In this document: positions 24,689 to 32,154 of the stretch, piece after piece
Layout: each line of letters begins with the position of its first letter
Position numbering within the stretch: position 1 is the first letter of the stretch
DNA from: Ruegeria sp. THAF57
GTDB lineage: Bacteria > Pseudomonadota > Alphaproteobacteria > Rhodobacterales > Rhodobacteraceae
Length of the DNA stretch: 64,000 nucleotides
NCBI RefSeq assembly: GCF_903914075.1
Contig: NZ_CAIWNQ010000002.1
Coordinates: 733,344 to 797,343, forward strand
Reading direction: 5' to 3'
The notes under the pieces: generated by a model
Seen by the model: only the letters and a program-made list of their open reading frames with translations
The model's database searches: none
What the model was told of the DNA's origin: nothing
Translations under genes and position numbers: made by a program

Positions 24689-25150
24689 GTGGCTATGAAA
24701 GTGAAACCCGTCGTGACTTACCGCACGACAGCTCAGTGCCCGACTCATACGCGGACTGAGATACCAATTCGCGATCTTGATGTTGTTGTCGATGAACCCG
24801 TCGAACGCGGCGGGACAAATCTTGGTCCGTCTCCAACCGAAACCGCAATGGCAGCCCTGATCGCTTGTACGAATGTCATCGGGCACAAGAACGCACATCG
24901 GTTGGGAGTTGACCTCGGCACTGTGACAATCGACGCGAAATGCAGGTTGGATCGGCGCGGTGTCCTAATGGAAGAGGAGATCGATGTTCCGTTTCCGGAA
25001 ATTGAACTCACCGTGAATTGTGAAACGTCCGCAAGTCAGGAGGAGTTGACACGGGTGGGTGAGGAAACGGCCAAATATTGCGCCATTGCAAAATTGTTCG
25101 AAACGGCAGGCACTGACCTGACCGTCAACTGGGTCAAAACAAACAGCTAA
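24689..25150 (+). CDS. OsmC family protein
   Basis: OsmC/Ohr-fold protein of 153 aa. One redox Cys lies in A-L-I-A-C-T-N-V and a second in A-K-Y-C-A-I-A-K-L-F, the two-Cys pattern of peroxide-reducing OsmC proteins. The start is GTG 24689, with GAGGAGGTGAC ideally placed upstream; the internal ATG two codons on is less well spaced. It lies 12 bases after the RutE-like gene and 34 bases before the TRAP binding protein. It may detoxify peroxides or reactive quinones produced during ring oxidation; that role is inferred from position. Confidence 0.85.
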   Translation: MAMKVKPVVTYRTTAQCPTHTRTEIPIRDLDVVVDEPVERGGTNLGPSPTETAMAALIACTNVIGHKNAHRLGVDLGTVTIDAKCRLDRRGVLMEEEIDVPFPEIELTVNCETSASQEELTRVGEETAKYCAIAKLFETAGTDLTVNWVKTNS

Positions 25151-25184
25151 AAGTCAAAGGACCCGACTTTCTGGGAGGAGAGAA

Positions 25185-26258
25185 ATGAAAAACTGGACCA
25201 AACGCAGCCTTGTTGCGGCTGCTGTGGTAAGCGTCATGGCGATGCCGGTTATGGCGGAAGAGACCATTTCAGCCGTTGTGATTGATGGGTACCCAGATCG
25301 GGCCTTGTGGGTGAAGGAATTCACCAACTTCTTCATTCCAGAAGTAGACAAGCGGCTGGCTGAGTCCGGTAACTACAAGATGAACTGGCAAGAGAACTAC
25401 GGCGGCTCGATCGTCAAGCCGAAGGGTGTTTTGGAAGGTGTCCAACTTGGCCTTGGCGATATTGGGATCGTTACAACGATTTTCCATTCTTCAAAGCTTC
25501 CCAGTCAGGGTATTTCGGGTTCGACACCCTTTGTGGCATCTGATTCCCGTGCCGTGGCCAAAGCAGTGGATGAAATCGCGCGTGAGTTTCCGGCAATGCA
25601 AAATGAATTTGCTGCGCAGAACCAGGTTTACCTGGCAACAGGCGTCGTGCTCGATACCTATCAGGTTTTCTGTACAGAACCGGTGTCGGCTGTTTCTGAC
25701 CTGGAAGGCCGAAAAGTGGCCGGAGCTGGACTCAACCTCCGGTATCTTGAAGGCATCAAGGACGCAGCTGGGGTACGTGGTGGCCTAACCGATTTCTACA
25801 ATATGCTTCAAACCGGCCTGGTTGATTGCGCGATGCTTTGGCCCGAGGCTGCCAAGACATTCAAGATCGCCGAAGTGGCACCTTACATGCTCAAAGCTGA
25901 CTTGGGTGCCGTAAACTCCAAGACGATCACTGTGAATTCTGACTATTGGGCAAAACTGCCGGACGAAGTCAAAGACGTTCTTAAGGCCGTCGCCATTGAC
26001 TACCGTGATCATGTGGCTGGTATCGCTATGGACCGCGCCGCAGCCTCAAGAGATGCATATACCGAGGCCGGCGGAACGATTGTTGAGGTTTCGGACGAAG
26101 AACGAGCGGCTTGGGCCAACGCAATGCCAAACGTTGCGCAGGAATGGGCCGCCACGTTGAATGAGAATGGAGAACAAGGCGACGCGATATTGGCCGCTTA
26201 CCTCGGCAAGCTGCAGAACGCCGGTTTCACCGGAGTACGTGACTGGACGGCTGAATAA
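25185..26258 (+). CDS. TRAP transporter substrate-binding protein (DctP type)
   Basis: Periplasmic solute receptor of 357 aa with a signal peptide of about 24 residues ending M-A-E-E. The DctP fold is indicated by G-V-L-E-G-V-Q-L-G-L-G-D-I-G in the first lobe, A-V-S-D-L-E-G-R-K-V-A-G-A-G, and the second-lobe block with L-Q-T-G-L-V-D-C-A. Where most DctP proteins have an Arg in the 'K-x-R' ligand-binding strand, here it is G-L-N-L-R-Y-L, so an acid ligand is plausible but the pocket is atypical. GGGAGGAG precedes the ATG. It is followed by the DctQ and DctM subunits, giving a complete three-component importer. Confidence 0.92.
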   Translation: MKNWTKRSLVAAAVVSVMAMPVMAEETISAVVIDGYPDRALWVKEFTNFFIPEVDKRLAESGNYKMNWQENYGGSIVKPKGVLEGVQLGLGDIGIVTTIFHSSKLPSQGISGSTPFVASDSRAVAKAVDEIAREFPAMQNEFAAQNQVYLATGVVLDTYQVFCTEPVSAVSDLEGRKVAGAGLNLRYLEGIKDAAGVRGGLTDFYNMLQTGLVDCAMLWPEAAKTFKIAEVAPYMLKADLGAVNSKTITVNSDYWAKLPDEVKDVLKAVAIDYRDHVAGIAMDRAAASRDAYTEAGGTIVEVSDEERAAWANAMPNVAQEWAATLNENGEQGDAILAAYLGKLQNAGFTGVRDWTAE

Positions 26259-26288
26259 CCGACTGGCGATCCACGAAAGGGGCCTTTT

Positions 26289-26840
26289 ATGCTGAAGACC
26301 GCAGTTTCTGGCCTGTCGCGGGTCGCCAGTTCGCTCGCAATTGCCGCCAACGCATTGGGTACGCTTGTCGTCCTCGCGTTGGTGGTCATTCTGAATGTCG
26401 ACGTCATTGCGCGCGGTCTGTTTTCAGCTCCTTTGCGCGGGACCTACGAAATGGTCCAGTTTTCGGTCGTGATGATCGTGTTCCTGCAACTGGCCGACGT
26501 GGTCAGAGTGGATCGATTGACGCGCTCAGATGGGTTCCTGAACCTGCTGCACCATCGCCGCCCTGGTCTGACGGCCAGCCTGAGGCGCATCATCAATGCC
26601 ATATCGGCAATCTTTATGGCTTTGATTGCGTATGTAACTTTTCCAGAATTTCTTCATATGTGGGAGACACGGGATTATTTCGGAGTACCCGGTCTTTTCA
26701 CATTACCCTGGTGGCCAGTCAAATTGGTCATCGCGTGCGGTACTGCGCTTGCCTGCGTGATCTTCCTGCTCAAGGTCGTCACGGCGCAGGACCGCCCGCA
26801 GCTTATTCGCACCCCCGAGCATGACGAGGCCGCAGAATGA
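26289..26840 (+). CDS. TRAP transporter small permease (DctQ type)
   Basis: Inner-membrane protein of 183 aa with four hydrophobic helices, the normal DctQ size and topology. F-S-V-V-M-I-V-F-L-Q-L-A-D-V-V-R-V and the following D-R-L-T-R-S are typical of the helix 2 to loop region. It lies 30 bases after the binding protein gene with AAAGGGG upstream of the ATG, and its stop overlaps the start of the large permease (ATGA). Confidence 0.92.
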   Translation: MLKTAVSGLSRVASSLAIAANALGTLVVLALVVILNVDVIARGLFSAPLRGTYEMVQFSVVMIVFLQLADVVRVDRLTRSDGFLNLLHHRRPGLTASLRRIINAISAIFMALIAYVTFPEFLHMWETRDYFGVPGLFTLPWWPVKLVIACGTALACVIFLLKVVTAQDRPQLIRTPEHDEAAE

Positions 26841-28141
26841 CCCCGATCGAGATTGGCCTGATCTCGGTCATCGCCATCGTTTTCCTGATTTACGCAGGCG
26901 TTTACATTCCGATTGCGCTGGGCGTGGTCTCGTTCGTGTCGATCTGGCTGATGCGGGACAACTTCACGCTTGCGCTCAACCTGTTGAAAGTGGCGGTTGG
27001 CGACAGCGCGATGGAATATAGTTTTGCGACCATCCCGTTGTTTACCTTTATGGGACTTATCGTCTCAAAGGCCGGGTTAGGCAGGGATATCTACGAAGTT
27101 ATGACCATGCGGTTTCGCAGGGTTAAAGGCGGTATTGGAATGGCAACTGTCGGAGCCAACGCCGTCTTTGCCGCCGTTACCGGTTCGTCAATTGCATCTG
27201 CATCCGTATTTACCAAAGTCTCGGTCCCGCAAATGATGGCACAGGCTTATAACCCGCGCTTTGCAGTTGGGGTCGTGGCCGGGTCTTCGGTCTTGGGGAT
27301 GATCATCCCGCCGTCGGCAATGCTGATCATCTATTCCTTCGTCGCCGAACAATCCGTTGGAGACATGTTCCTGGCGGGGGTCATTCCGGGGATTATGCTG
27401 GCAATCGCTTATGTCGGCGCGATTTGGGTCATGGGGCGCTTCACTCCAGCTTTCGTCGGTGGCCGTGTTGTTGAAGACACTGAGTGGATGACAGGGCCCG
27501 AGATCGCCTCCAAGACACTGCCAACACTGTTTATCATCACGGTTGTGCTAGGTGGTATCTATACAGGCTGGCTGACGGCGGTCGAGGCAGGGTCCGCAGG
27601 AGCCTTTGTTGCGCTGGTCATTGCTGTTGCCCGCAAGTCGATGTCACCACGCGCGTTCTGGGACGCTTTGTTGGAAACCGGACATATCACAGCGGCGATC
27701 TTATTCCTGATCACTGCGGCGTCGATCTATAGTCGCATGCTGGGATTGGCCGGGCTGCCCAATCAATTGCAGGACCTGCTTGCGGGGAATTCCGCGTCAT
27801 TCTGGTCGATCATGCTGCTTTATGTATTGCTGATGCTTTTCCTTGGAACACTTCTGGACACAGCATCGATCATTCTAATCGTTGTCCCGCTGTTTCTGCC
27901 CATGGCCGAAGCTTTGGATCTGTCGCTGATCTGGTTCGGAATCATCACCGTTGTCGGCGCTGAAATCGGACTTTTGACCCCGCCGCTAGGGATATCCTGC
28001 TTTGTCATAAAATCCACGATCAACGATGACCGCATATCGCTAAAGGACGTCTTCATGGGCGCACTGCCCTTTGCGTTCGTTATGCTGATCGTTCTGTTCA
28101 TTCTGATCGAGTTCCCGATCCTCAGCCTTGCCCTGATTTAA
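26837..28141 (+). CDS. TRAP transporter large permease (DctM type)
   Basis: Inner-membrane sodium-coupled transporter subunit of 434 aa with about twelve hydrophobic segments, the expected length. Family marks include F-T-F-M-G-L-I-V-S-K-A-G-L, A-A-V-T-G-S-S-I-A-S-A, I-I-P-P-S-A-M-L-I-I-Y and L-L-T-P-P-L-G-I-S-C-F-V-I. It is coupled to DctQ by a four-base overlap, and the dioxygenase gene starts 10 bases after its stop, tying uptake to catabolism. Confidence 0.94.
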   Translation: MTPIEIGLISVIAIVFLIYAGVYIPIALGVVSFVSIWLMRDNFTLALNLLKVAVGDSAMEYSFATIPLFTFMGLIVSKAGLGRDIYEVMTMRFRRVKGGIGMATVGANAVFAAVTGSSIASASVFTKVSVPQMMAQAYNPRFAVGVVAGSSVLGMIIPPSAMLIIYSFVAEQSVGDMFLAGVIPGIMLAIAYVGAIWVMGRFTPAFVGGRVVEDTEWMTGPEIASKTLPTLFIITVVLGGIYTGWLTAVEAGSAGAFVALVIAVARKSMSPRAFWDALLETGHITAAILFLITAASIYSRMLGLAGLPNQLQDLLAGNSASFWSIMLLYVLLMLFLGTLLDTASIILIVVPLFLPMAEALDLSLIWFGIITVVGAEIGLLTPPLGISCFVIKSTINDDRISLKDVFMGALPFAFVMLIVLFILIEFPILSLALI

Positions 28142-28151
28142 GGAGGCCAAG

Positions 28152-29018
28152 ATGCGCTCTGTTACCTCAGACAATATCACCGACGTTTTCATGGGTTACT
28201 TGTCCACGGATACCGATCCAAGGATGCGTGAAATCATGGGGTCTCTGGTCAAACATCTTCACGATTTTGCTCGTGAGACCAATCTGACACATGACGAATG
28301 GCGCGCAGGAATAGCGTTTCTTGAGGGGTGCGCCGCCGTAGAAACCGAAGACAGGCATGAGTTTGTTCTGGCCTCGGATGTGCTGGGCCTGTCGTCTTTG
28401 GTGGATATGCTGCATTCCAGCCCTGACGCGACTAGTTCCTCCGTGCTGGGTCCATTCCATGTCTCTGGCGCACCTCCGCTGCCGATCGGTGGCGATATGA
28501 AACGTCACTATGGAGGGCCGGTTTTGCTGGCTGAAGGCGTGATCCGGGATACGAAGGGCAATCCGATTGCGGGTGCTGAGCTCGACATTTGGCAAACCGC
28601 GCCAAACGGGCTTTACGCCAGTCAGGATGAGGAACAGGACACCTATTCTTTTCATGGCTTGATGACGGTCGGCTCAGATGGCCGCTATGCTTTCACCACC
28701 GTCAAGCCCGTGGAATACACTGTACCATCTGACGGGCCGGTCGGGGATATCCTGCGCGCTTGCGGCCGCCATCCCTGGCGACCGTCGCACTTGCATTACA
28801 TCATCAAGGCTGCGGGTTTTCGCTCTTTGGTGACAGAAATATTTCCCGACGATGATCCTTATCTGGATGAAGACACGGTGTTTGGCGTGCGCGACGATCT
28901 GGTGATGACATATGTCGAACGCCCAGCTTCTGAATTTCCTGATGGCATGGAGCTTTCTGGTAAGATCACTGAACCTTTCTTACATGTGAATTTCGACGTG
29001 ACGCTTGCCAAGGACTGA
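28152..29018 (+). CDS. intradiol ring-cleavage dioxygenase (hydroxyquinol/catechol 1,2-type)
   Basis: Non-haem Fe(III) dioxygenase of 288 aa that opens catechol-type rings between the hydroxyls. The N-terminal helical domain (about 1-95) is the dimerisation domain of the catechol/hydroxyquinol 1,2-dioxygenase class. The catalytic beta domain shows the ligands: Tyr in N-G-L-Y-A-S, Tyr in V-E-Y-T-V-P, and two His in W-R-P-S-H-L-H-Y. The block G-P-V-G-D-I-L-R-A-C-G-R-H resembles hydroxyquinol 1,2-dioxygenases. AGGAGG lies six bases before the ATG. No signal peptide, so it acts in the cytoplasm. Hydroxyquinol is my preferred substrate, yet no maleylacetate reductase gene is present here, so the product may be handled differently. 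Confidence 0.88.
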   Translation: MRSVTSDNITDVFMGYLSTDTDPRMREIMGSLVKHLHDFARETNLTHDEWRAGIAFLEGCAAVETEDRHEFVLASDVLGLSSLVDMLHSSPDATSSSVLGPFHVSGAPPLPIGGDMKRHYGGPVLLAEGVIRDTKGNPIAGAELDIWQTAPNGLYASQDEEQDTYSFHGLMTVGSDGRYAFTTVKPVEYTVPSDGPVGDILRACGRHPWRPSHLHYIIKAAGFRSLVTEIFPDDDPYLDEDTVFGVRDDLVMTYVERPASEFPDGMELSGKITEPFLHVNFDVTLAKD

Positions 29019-29039
29019 TTGATAGATAGGAGGCTTGAA

Positions 29040-29846
29040 GTGCTGAAACGTATCTTAATTTTGGGAGCTGCGCTGTTTTGCAGTCCCGCCGTCGCACAAG
29101 AGCGCCCGATCTTCGACGCGCACATTCATTATAGCCACGACGCCGTCAAACTGGTGCCGCCAGAACAGGTGGCGAAAATCCTTCGGGATGCGGGCGTGAG
29201 GAAAGCGCTGGTTTCCAGCTCAGACGACAATGGCACGCAGCTGTTGTTGACGGCGGCACCGGACATCATCGTTCCAGCGTTGCGCCCGTATCGTCGTCGC
29301 GGCGAAATCAACACTTGGATGCACGATGAAACTGTAATCGACTATCTGGAAGAAAACCTGGCCAAAAACGACTACGAAGCCATCGGCGAGTTTCACGCTT
29401 ACGGCGACGATATCAAAACGCCGGTCGTCCAGCGTATGATTGCACTGGCCAAAGAGCGGAACCTCATTCTACACCACCACGGCGATCGAGCGGCAGTTGA
29501 CCTGATCTTTGAGACTTGGCCAGAGGCGCGGGTTTTGTGGGCGCATTCTGGCTTTGATCACCCAGCCAGCGTGTCTGACGCCTTGGATTCCTATCCCAGG
29601 CTTTGGGCGGACTTGGCTTTTCGTTCGGATATGGTTTCACGCGGCCGTTTAGACCCGGAGTGGAAGGCCGCGTTCGAGGCGCATCCCGAACGGTTCATGG
29701 TTGGTACGGACACATTTGCGCCGGAACGTTGGTACTATGTCGGCCCTCACGCAGATTTTTCGCGTGAATGGCTAGATCTTCTGCCGGTTCGAATCGCAGA
29801 CAACATCGCGTATGCTAACGCTGAACGTTTGCTGGGGTCAGAATGA
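29040..29846 (+). CDS. exported amidohydrolase family protein
   Basis: Amidohydrolase_2-type TIM-barrel protein of 268 aa with a signal peptide (M-L-K-R-I-L-I-L-G-A, cleavage after A-V-A-Q), so it should be periplasmic. Metal-site motifs: D-A-H-I-H near the mature start, H-H-H-G-D mid-protein, A-H-S-G-F-D-H and G-T-D-T-F. The frame opens at TTG 29019, but AGGAGG lies six bases before GTG 29040, which also begins the signal peptide directly, so 29040 is chosen. Its stop overlaps the next gene (29843-29846). Members of the family hydrolyse lactones or amides or decarboxylate aromatic acids; an extracytoplasmic member next to a ring-cleavage gene is unusual. Confidence 0.83.
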   Translation: MLKRILILGAALFCSPAVAQERPIFDAHIHYSHDAVKLVPPEQVAKILRDAGVRKALVSSSDDNGTQLLLTAAPDIIVPALRPYRRRGEINTWMHDETVIDYLEENLAKNDYEAIGEFHAYGDDIKTPVVQRMIALAKERNLILHHHGDRAAVDLIFETWPEARVLWAHSGFDHPASVSDALDSYPRLWADLAFRSDMVSRGRLDPEWKAAFEAHPERFMVGTDTFAPERWYYVGPHADFSREWLDLLPVRIADNIAYANAERLLGSE

Positions 29847-30220
29847 TCCGCTGGGTTGTCTCGCTTCTTGCTTTACCCGGCGCAGCAGTTGCTTGTGACG
29901 CTGAGGGGCAACGCATGGACTCGCAAACCCCAAATGCACCCGAGGTTTATGTGGATGTCCGCGAAATTCCATTGGCCCAACCATTTTCCATTCTGATTTC
30001 AGTCTGCACTGAAGCCACGGTCCATGAGGTTCGGGTTGATGCAATCATGCCCGCTCACCAGCACGGATTGAACTACTTACCCGAAGTTTCGGCATTGGAC
30101 GAAGGAATGTTCCGGGTCGATGATTTACTATTCCACATGCCGGGTCAGTGGAAGCTGCAAGCTGACGTTGATTTCAGTAGGCGATCGGTTTCCTATACGT
30201 CAGAGATTACGCTAAAATGA
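29843..30220 (+). CDS. exported YtkA/FixH-like small domain protein
   Basis: Protein of 125 aa with a short signal peptide (hydrophobic run then V-A-C-D) and a single immunoglobulin-like YtkA domain. The block A-I-M-P-A-H-Q-H-G-L-N-Y and the later M-P-G-Q-W are characteristic; the His/Met cluster could bind copper. The Cys just after the hydrophobic run could be a lipidation site (A-V-A-C-D), although the lipobox is imperfect. It overlaps both neighbours by four bases (ATGA), so amidohydrolase, this protein and the di-haem peroxidase are made together. It may act as a metallochaperone or a partner of the peroxidase; no function is proven for such proteins. Confidence 0.7.
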   Translation: MIRWVVSLLALPGAAVACDAEGQRMDSQTPNAPEVYVDVREIPLAQPFSILISVCTEATVHEVRVDAIMPAHQHGLNYLPEVSALDEGMFRVDDLLFHMPGQWKLQADVDFSRRSVSYTSEITLK

Positions 30221-31347
30221 AGCTCTGGGCTGCAGCAGCGCTTATGACGCTTCCGGTTGCTGTGAACTCAGAAGTTTTGTTGTCCGAAAATGAAATACAG
30301 CAAACGCTTTCCTTCGGGCCGTGGCCACCAACATACCAGCCAGACCCCAGCAATCGCGTTTCAAGTGACTCAAGAGCTATTACGCTCGGCGCGGCTTTGT
30401 TCAACTATCCGGGGTTGTCGGTAGATGGCGCTTTTTCTTGCGCGAGTTGTCATGATCCCGAACAGGCATTTACAACGTCCGAGGCGCGGGCGCTCGGCCG
30501 TGTCCCGTTGAATCGGAACACCCCATCCCTGAGAAACCTTGCGGGGCTGCGCTGGTACGGTTGGGGCGGCAAGAGCGACAATCTTTGGGCTGCCAGTCTG
30601 CATCCGATCATCGAAGAACAAGAGATGGCTCATAGCAACGAAAGCCTAAAGACGGCAATTTCTGAGAGTTCTTATGTTGCTGATTTTGAGTCTATTTTTG
30701 GCAATATCCGAAATCAAGACCCGGAGTTGGTTCTGGTCAACACTGCCAAGTCTCTATCAGCCTACTTGGAGACGCTCAGAACCGAGCGGACACAATTTGA
30801 CAGTTTCCGCGATGCGTTGGAACGCGGAGACCTGTTGGCGGCTGCGACCTATCCCGAAGCTGCTCAGAGAGGTCTAAAGCTCTTTCTGGGGCGCGGAAAA
30901 TGTGCTTTTTGCCACAATGGCCCGGCATTTTCCAACAATGAATTTCATGACGCCGGTGTGCCATATTTCCTAAGCGAAACCGAAGTCGACGAAGGACGGT
31001 TCGGAGGGTTGAACTTCCTATTCTCGAGCGCCTACACACTGGACGGGGAATGGAACGACGATTCCGCCAAGATAGGTTCATGGGCGGTTCGCAGTGTGCG
31101 TAGGCGTCATTCTGATTTTGGAACCTTTCGTACGCCAAGCCTGCGGGGTGTGGCCGAAACTCCGCCCTACATGCACGACGGCAGTCTGATCGACTTGGAT
31201 GCGGTGGTCCGGCACTACAGCGAGCTTGATACCGAAAGGCTGCATGCCGACGGTGAGGCCATACTTTCAGAACTGAGCTTGTCTGAGCAGGAGATTGCTG
31301 ATCTCGTTGTATTTTTGGAGACTTTGTCCTACGTTACATGGCCTTGA
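30217..31347 (+). CDS. di-haem cytochrome c peroxidase / MauG family protein
   Basis: Periplasmic di-haem protein of 376 aa. A signal peptide covers about the first 18 residues; haem sites are C-A-S-C-H (about residue 73) and C-A-F-C-H (about 230). The N-terminal haem is followed by the usual D-P-E-Q-A-F and later L-R-N-L-A; the second half has F-R-T-P-S-L-R-G-V-A-E-T-P-P-Y-M-H-D-G, a block shared by bacterial CCPs and MauG. It could reduce peroxide or, like MauG, oxidise a protein or small substrate. It is coupled to the YtkA-like gene and ends the operon; a hairpin follows. Confidence 0.9.
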   Translation: MKLWAAAALMTLPVAVNSEVLLSENEIQQTLSFGPWPPTYQPDPSNRVSSDSRAITLGAALFNYPGLSVDGAFSCASCHDPEQAFTTSEARALGRVPLNRNTPSLRNLAGLRWYGWGGKSDNLWAASLHPIIEEQEMAHSNESLKTAISESSYVADFESIFGNIRNQDPELVLVNTAKSLSAYLETLRTERTQFDSFRDALERGDLLAAATYPEAAQRGLKLFLGRGKCAFCHNGPAFSNNEFHDAGVPYFLSETEVDEGRFGGLNFLFSSAYTLDGEWNDDSAKIGSWAVRSVRRRHSDFGTFRTPSLRGVAETPPYMHDGSLIDLDAVVRHYSELDTERLHADGEAILSELSLSEQEIADLVVFLETLSYVTWP

Positions 31348-31367
31348 GATACTCCAATTCAGCCTGA

Positions 31368-31397
31368 GTGCCGCCTGAGTTATGCGGCACGCCGCAT
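31368..31397 (+). terminator. hairpin pair after the catabolic operon
   Basis: GTGCCGC (31368-31374) pairs with GCGGCAC (31384-31390). ATGCGGC (31382-31388) can instead pair with GCCGCAT (31391-31397), followed by TT. The two stems share bases and exclude each other. Position 21 bases after the last stop suggests a termination or mRNA 3'-end structure; the T run is poor. Confidence 0.45.
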
Positions 31398-31575
31398 TTG
31401 GCTGACCCCATCTCCACGTCAGAGAGTGTGGCCATAAAGCAAGGTCGTTGAAGTCGTCCAATTGAACTATGCGGAATACCTTGTTGGTTACTTTGGTTGG
31501 GCCATTCCCGAGTAAAAATACCGTACGGACTAAACAACTCGGAACGCTGGCCTTGCCTACTGGTCTTTACCACGG

Positions 31576-31615
31576 AATCCGATTGTCGGCTTTGGGCTCG
31601 ATGCAGACATCTGAT
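31576..31615 (-). repeat. dispersed intergenic repeat, copy H (inverted, partial)
   Basis: Read on the minus strand the segment gives 'agatgtctgcatcgagccca' + 'aagccgacaatc', matching the right half of the other copies. The left half is not clear. It is the only copy found right of 16 kb. Confidence 0.45.
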
Positions 31616-31841
31616 TGGTTTGGTCGAATAACTGCTTTGCATTGTGACCAGTCTGTGAAAACTTAATGGATACGAGTCTGCAAATTCTTGTCGGCAAGGG
31701 AGTCGCCCATCAGAGCGCCAACATCATCCGTGCCTTCCAATGCGACAACAACGTGCAACGCCTAACCCTAAACAGATACCAAGCAACAAATAGAGGGAGG
31801 CAAATAGGGTGGATAGAAAAGGTCGCACTTACCCTATCATA

Positions 31842-31864
31842 CTGAAAAAATGACTATTTTTCAG
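31842..31864 (-). terminator. possible tRNA-Leu terminator hairpin
   Basis: CTGAAAAA and TTTTTCAG form a perfect eight-base stem seven bases past the tRNA 3' end. It is A/T-rich, so a weak terminator at best. Confidence 0.35.
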
Positions 31865-31870
31865 GACTTA

Positions 31871-31957
31871 TGGTGCCCAGGAGAGGACTCGAACCTCCAC
31901 GTCCATACGGACACTAGCACCTGAAGCTAGCGCGTCTACCAATTCCGCCACCTGGGC
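31871..31957 (-). tRNA. tRNA-Leu (anticodon CAG)
   Basis: On the minus strand a full class II tRNA can be folded. Acceptor stem GCCCAGG pairs with CCTGGGC, then discriminator A and an encoded CCA. The anticodon stem CTAGC/GCTAG closes a loop TTCAGGT giving CAG. There is a long variable arm, and the T arm contains GGTTCGAGTCC. Length is 87 bases including CCA. The 3' end faces the accessory left half. Confidence 0.97.
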
Positions 31958-32154
31958 AGGTGTCGTGGAGGGGCGTTTAAGCCTACTGGCGGTGGGCGTC
32001 AACCAGATTCGGGAAGTTTTTTGAAAGTTTTTTGACGGACGCCGAGGGTCTGCGGAACAGGGCGCGGATATCCTGAATGCGCGGCGTTATTGCGCCTTGT
32101 TTGCTTGGGCTTTGAGGGGTAGATCGTGTATGACCCATCAGCAGGAGCCCTCGC

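Larger units (their letters stand above)
31348..31870. other. intergenic region between operon end and tRNA-Leu
   Basis: The 523 bases hold hairpins just after the peroxidase gene (31368-31397), an inverted copy of the dispersed repeat (31576-31615), a roughly 32-codon coding-like fragment on the minus strand ending at 31663 that reads H-V-V-V-A-L-E-G-T-D-D-V and lacks a usable start, and an A/T-rich hairpin next to the tRNA. No intact gene, integrase or repeated tRNA end was seen. Confidence 0.5.
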
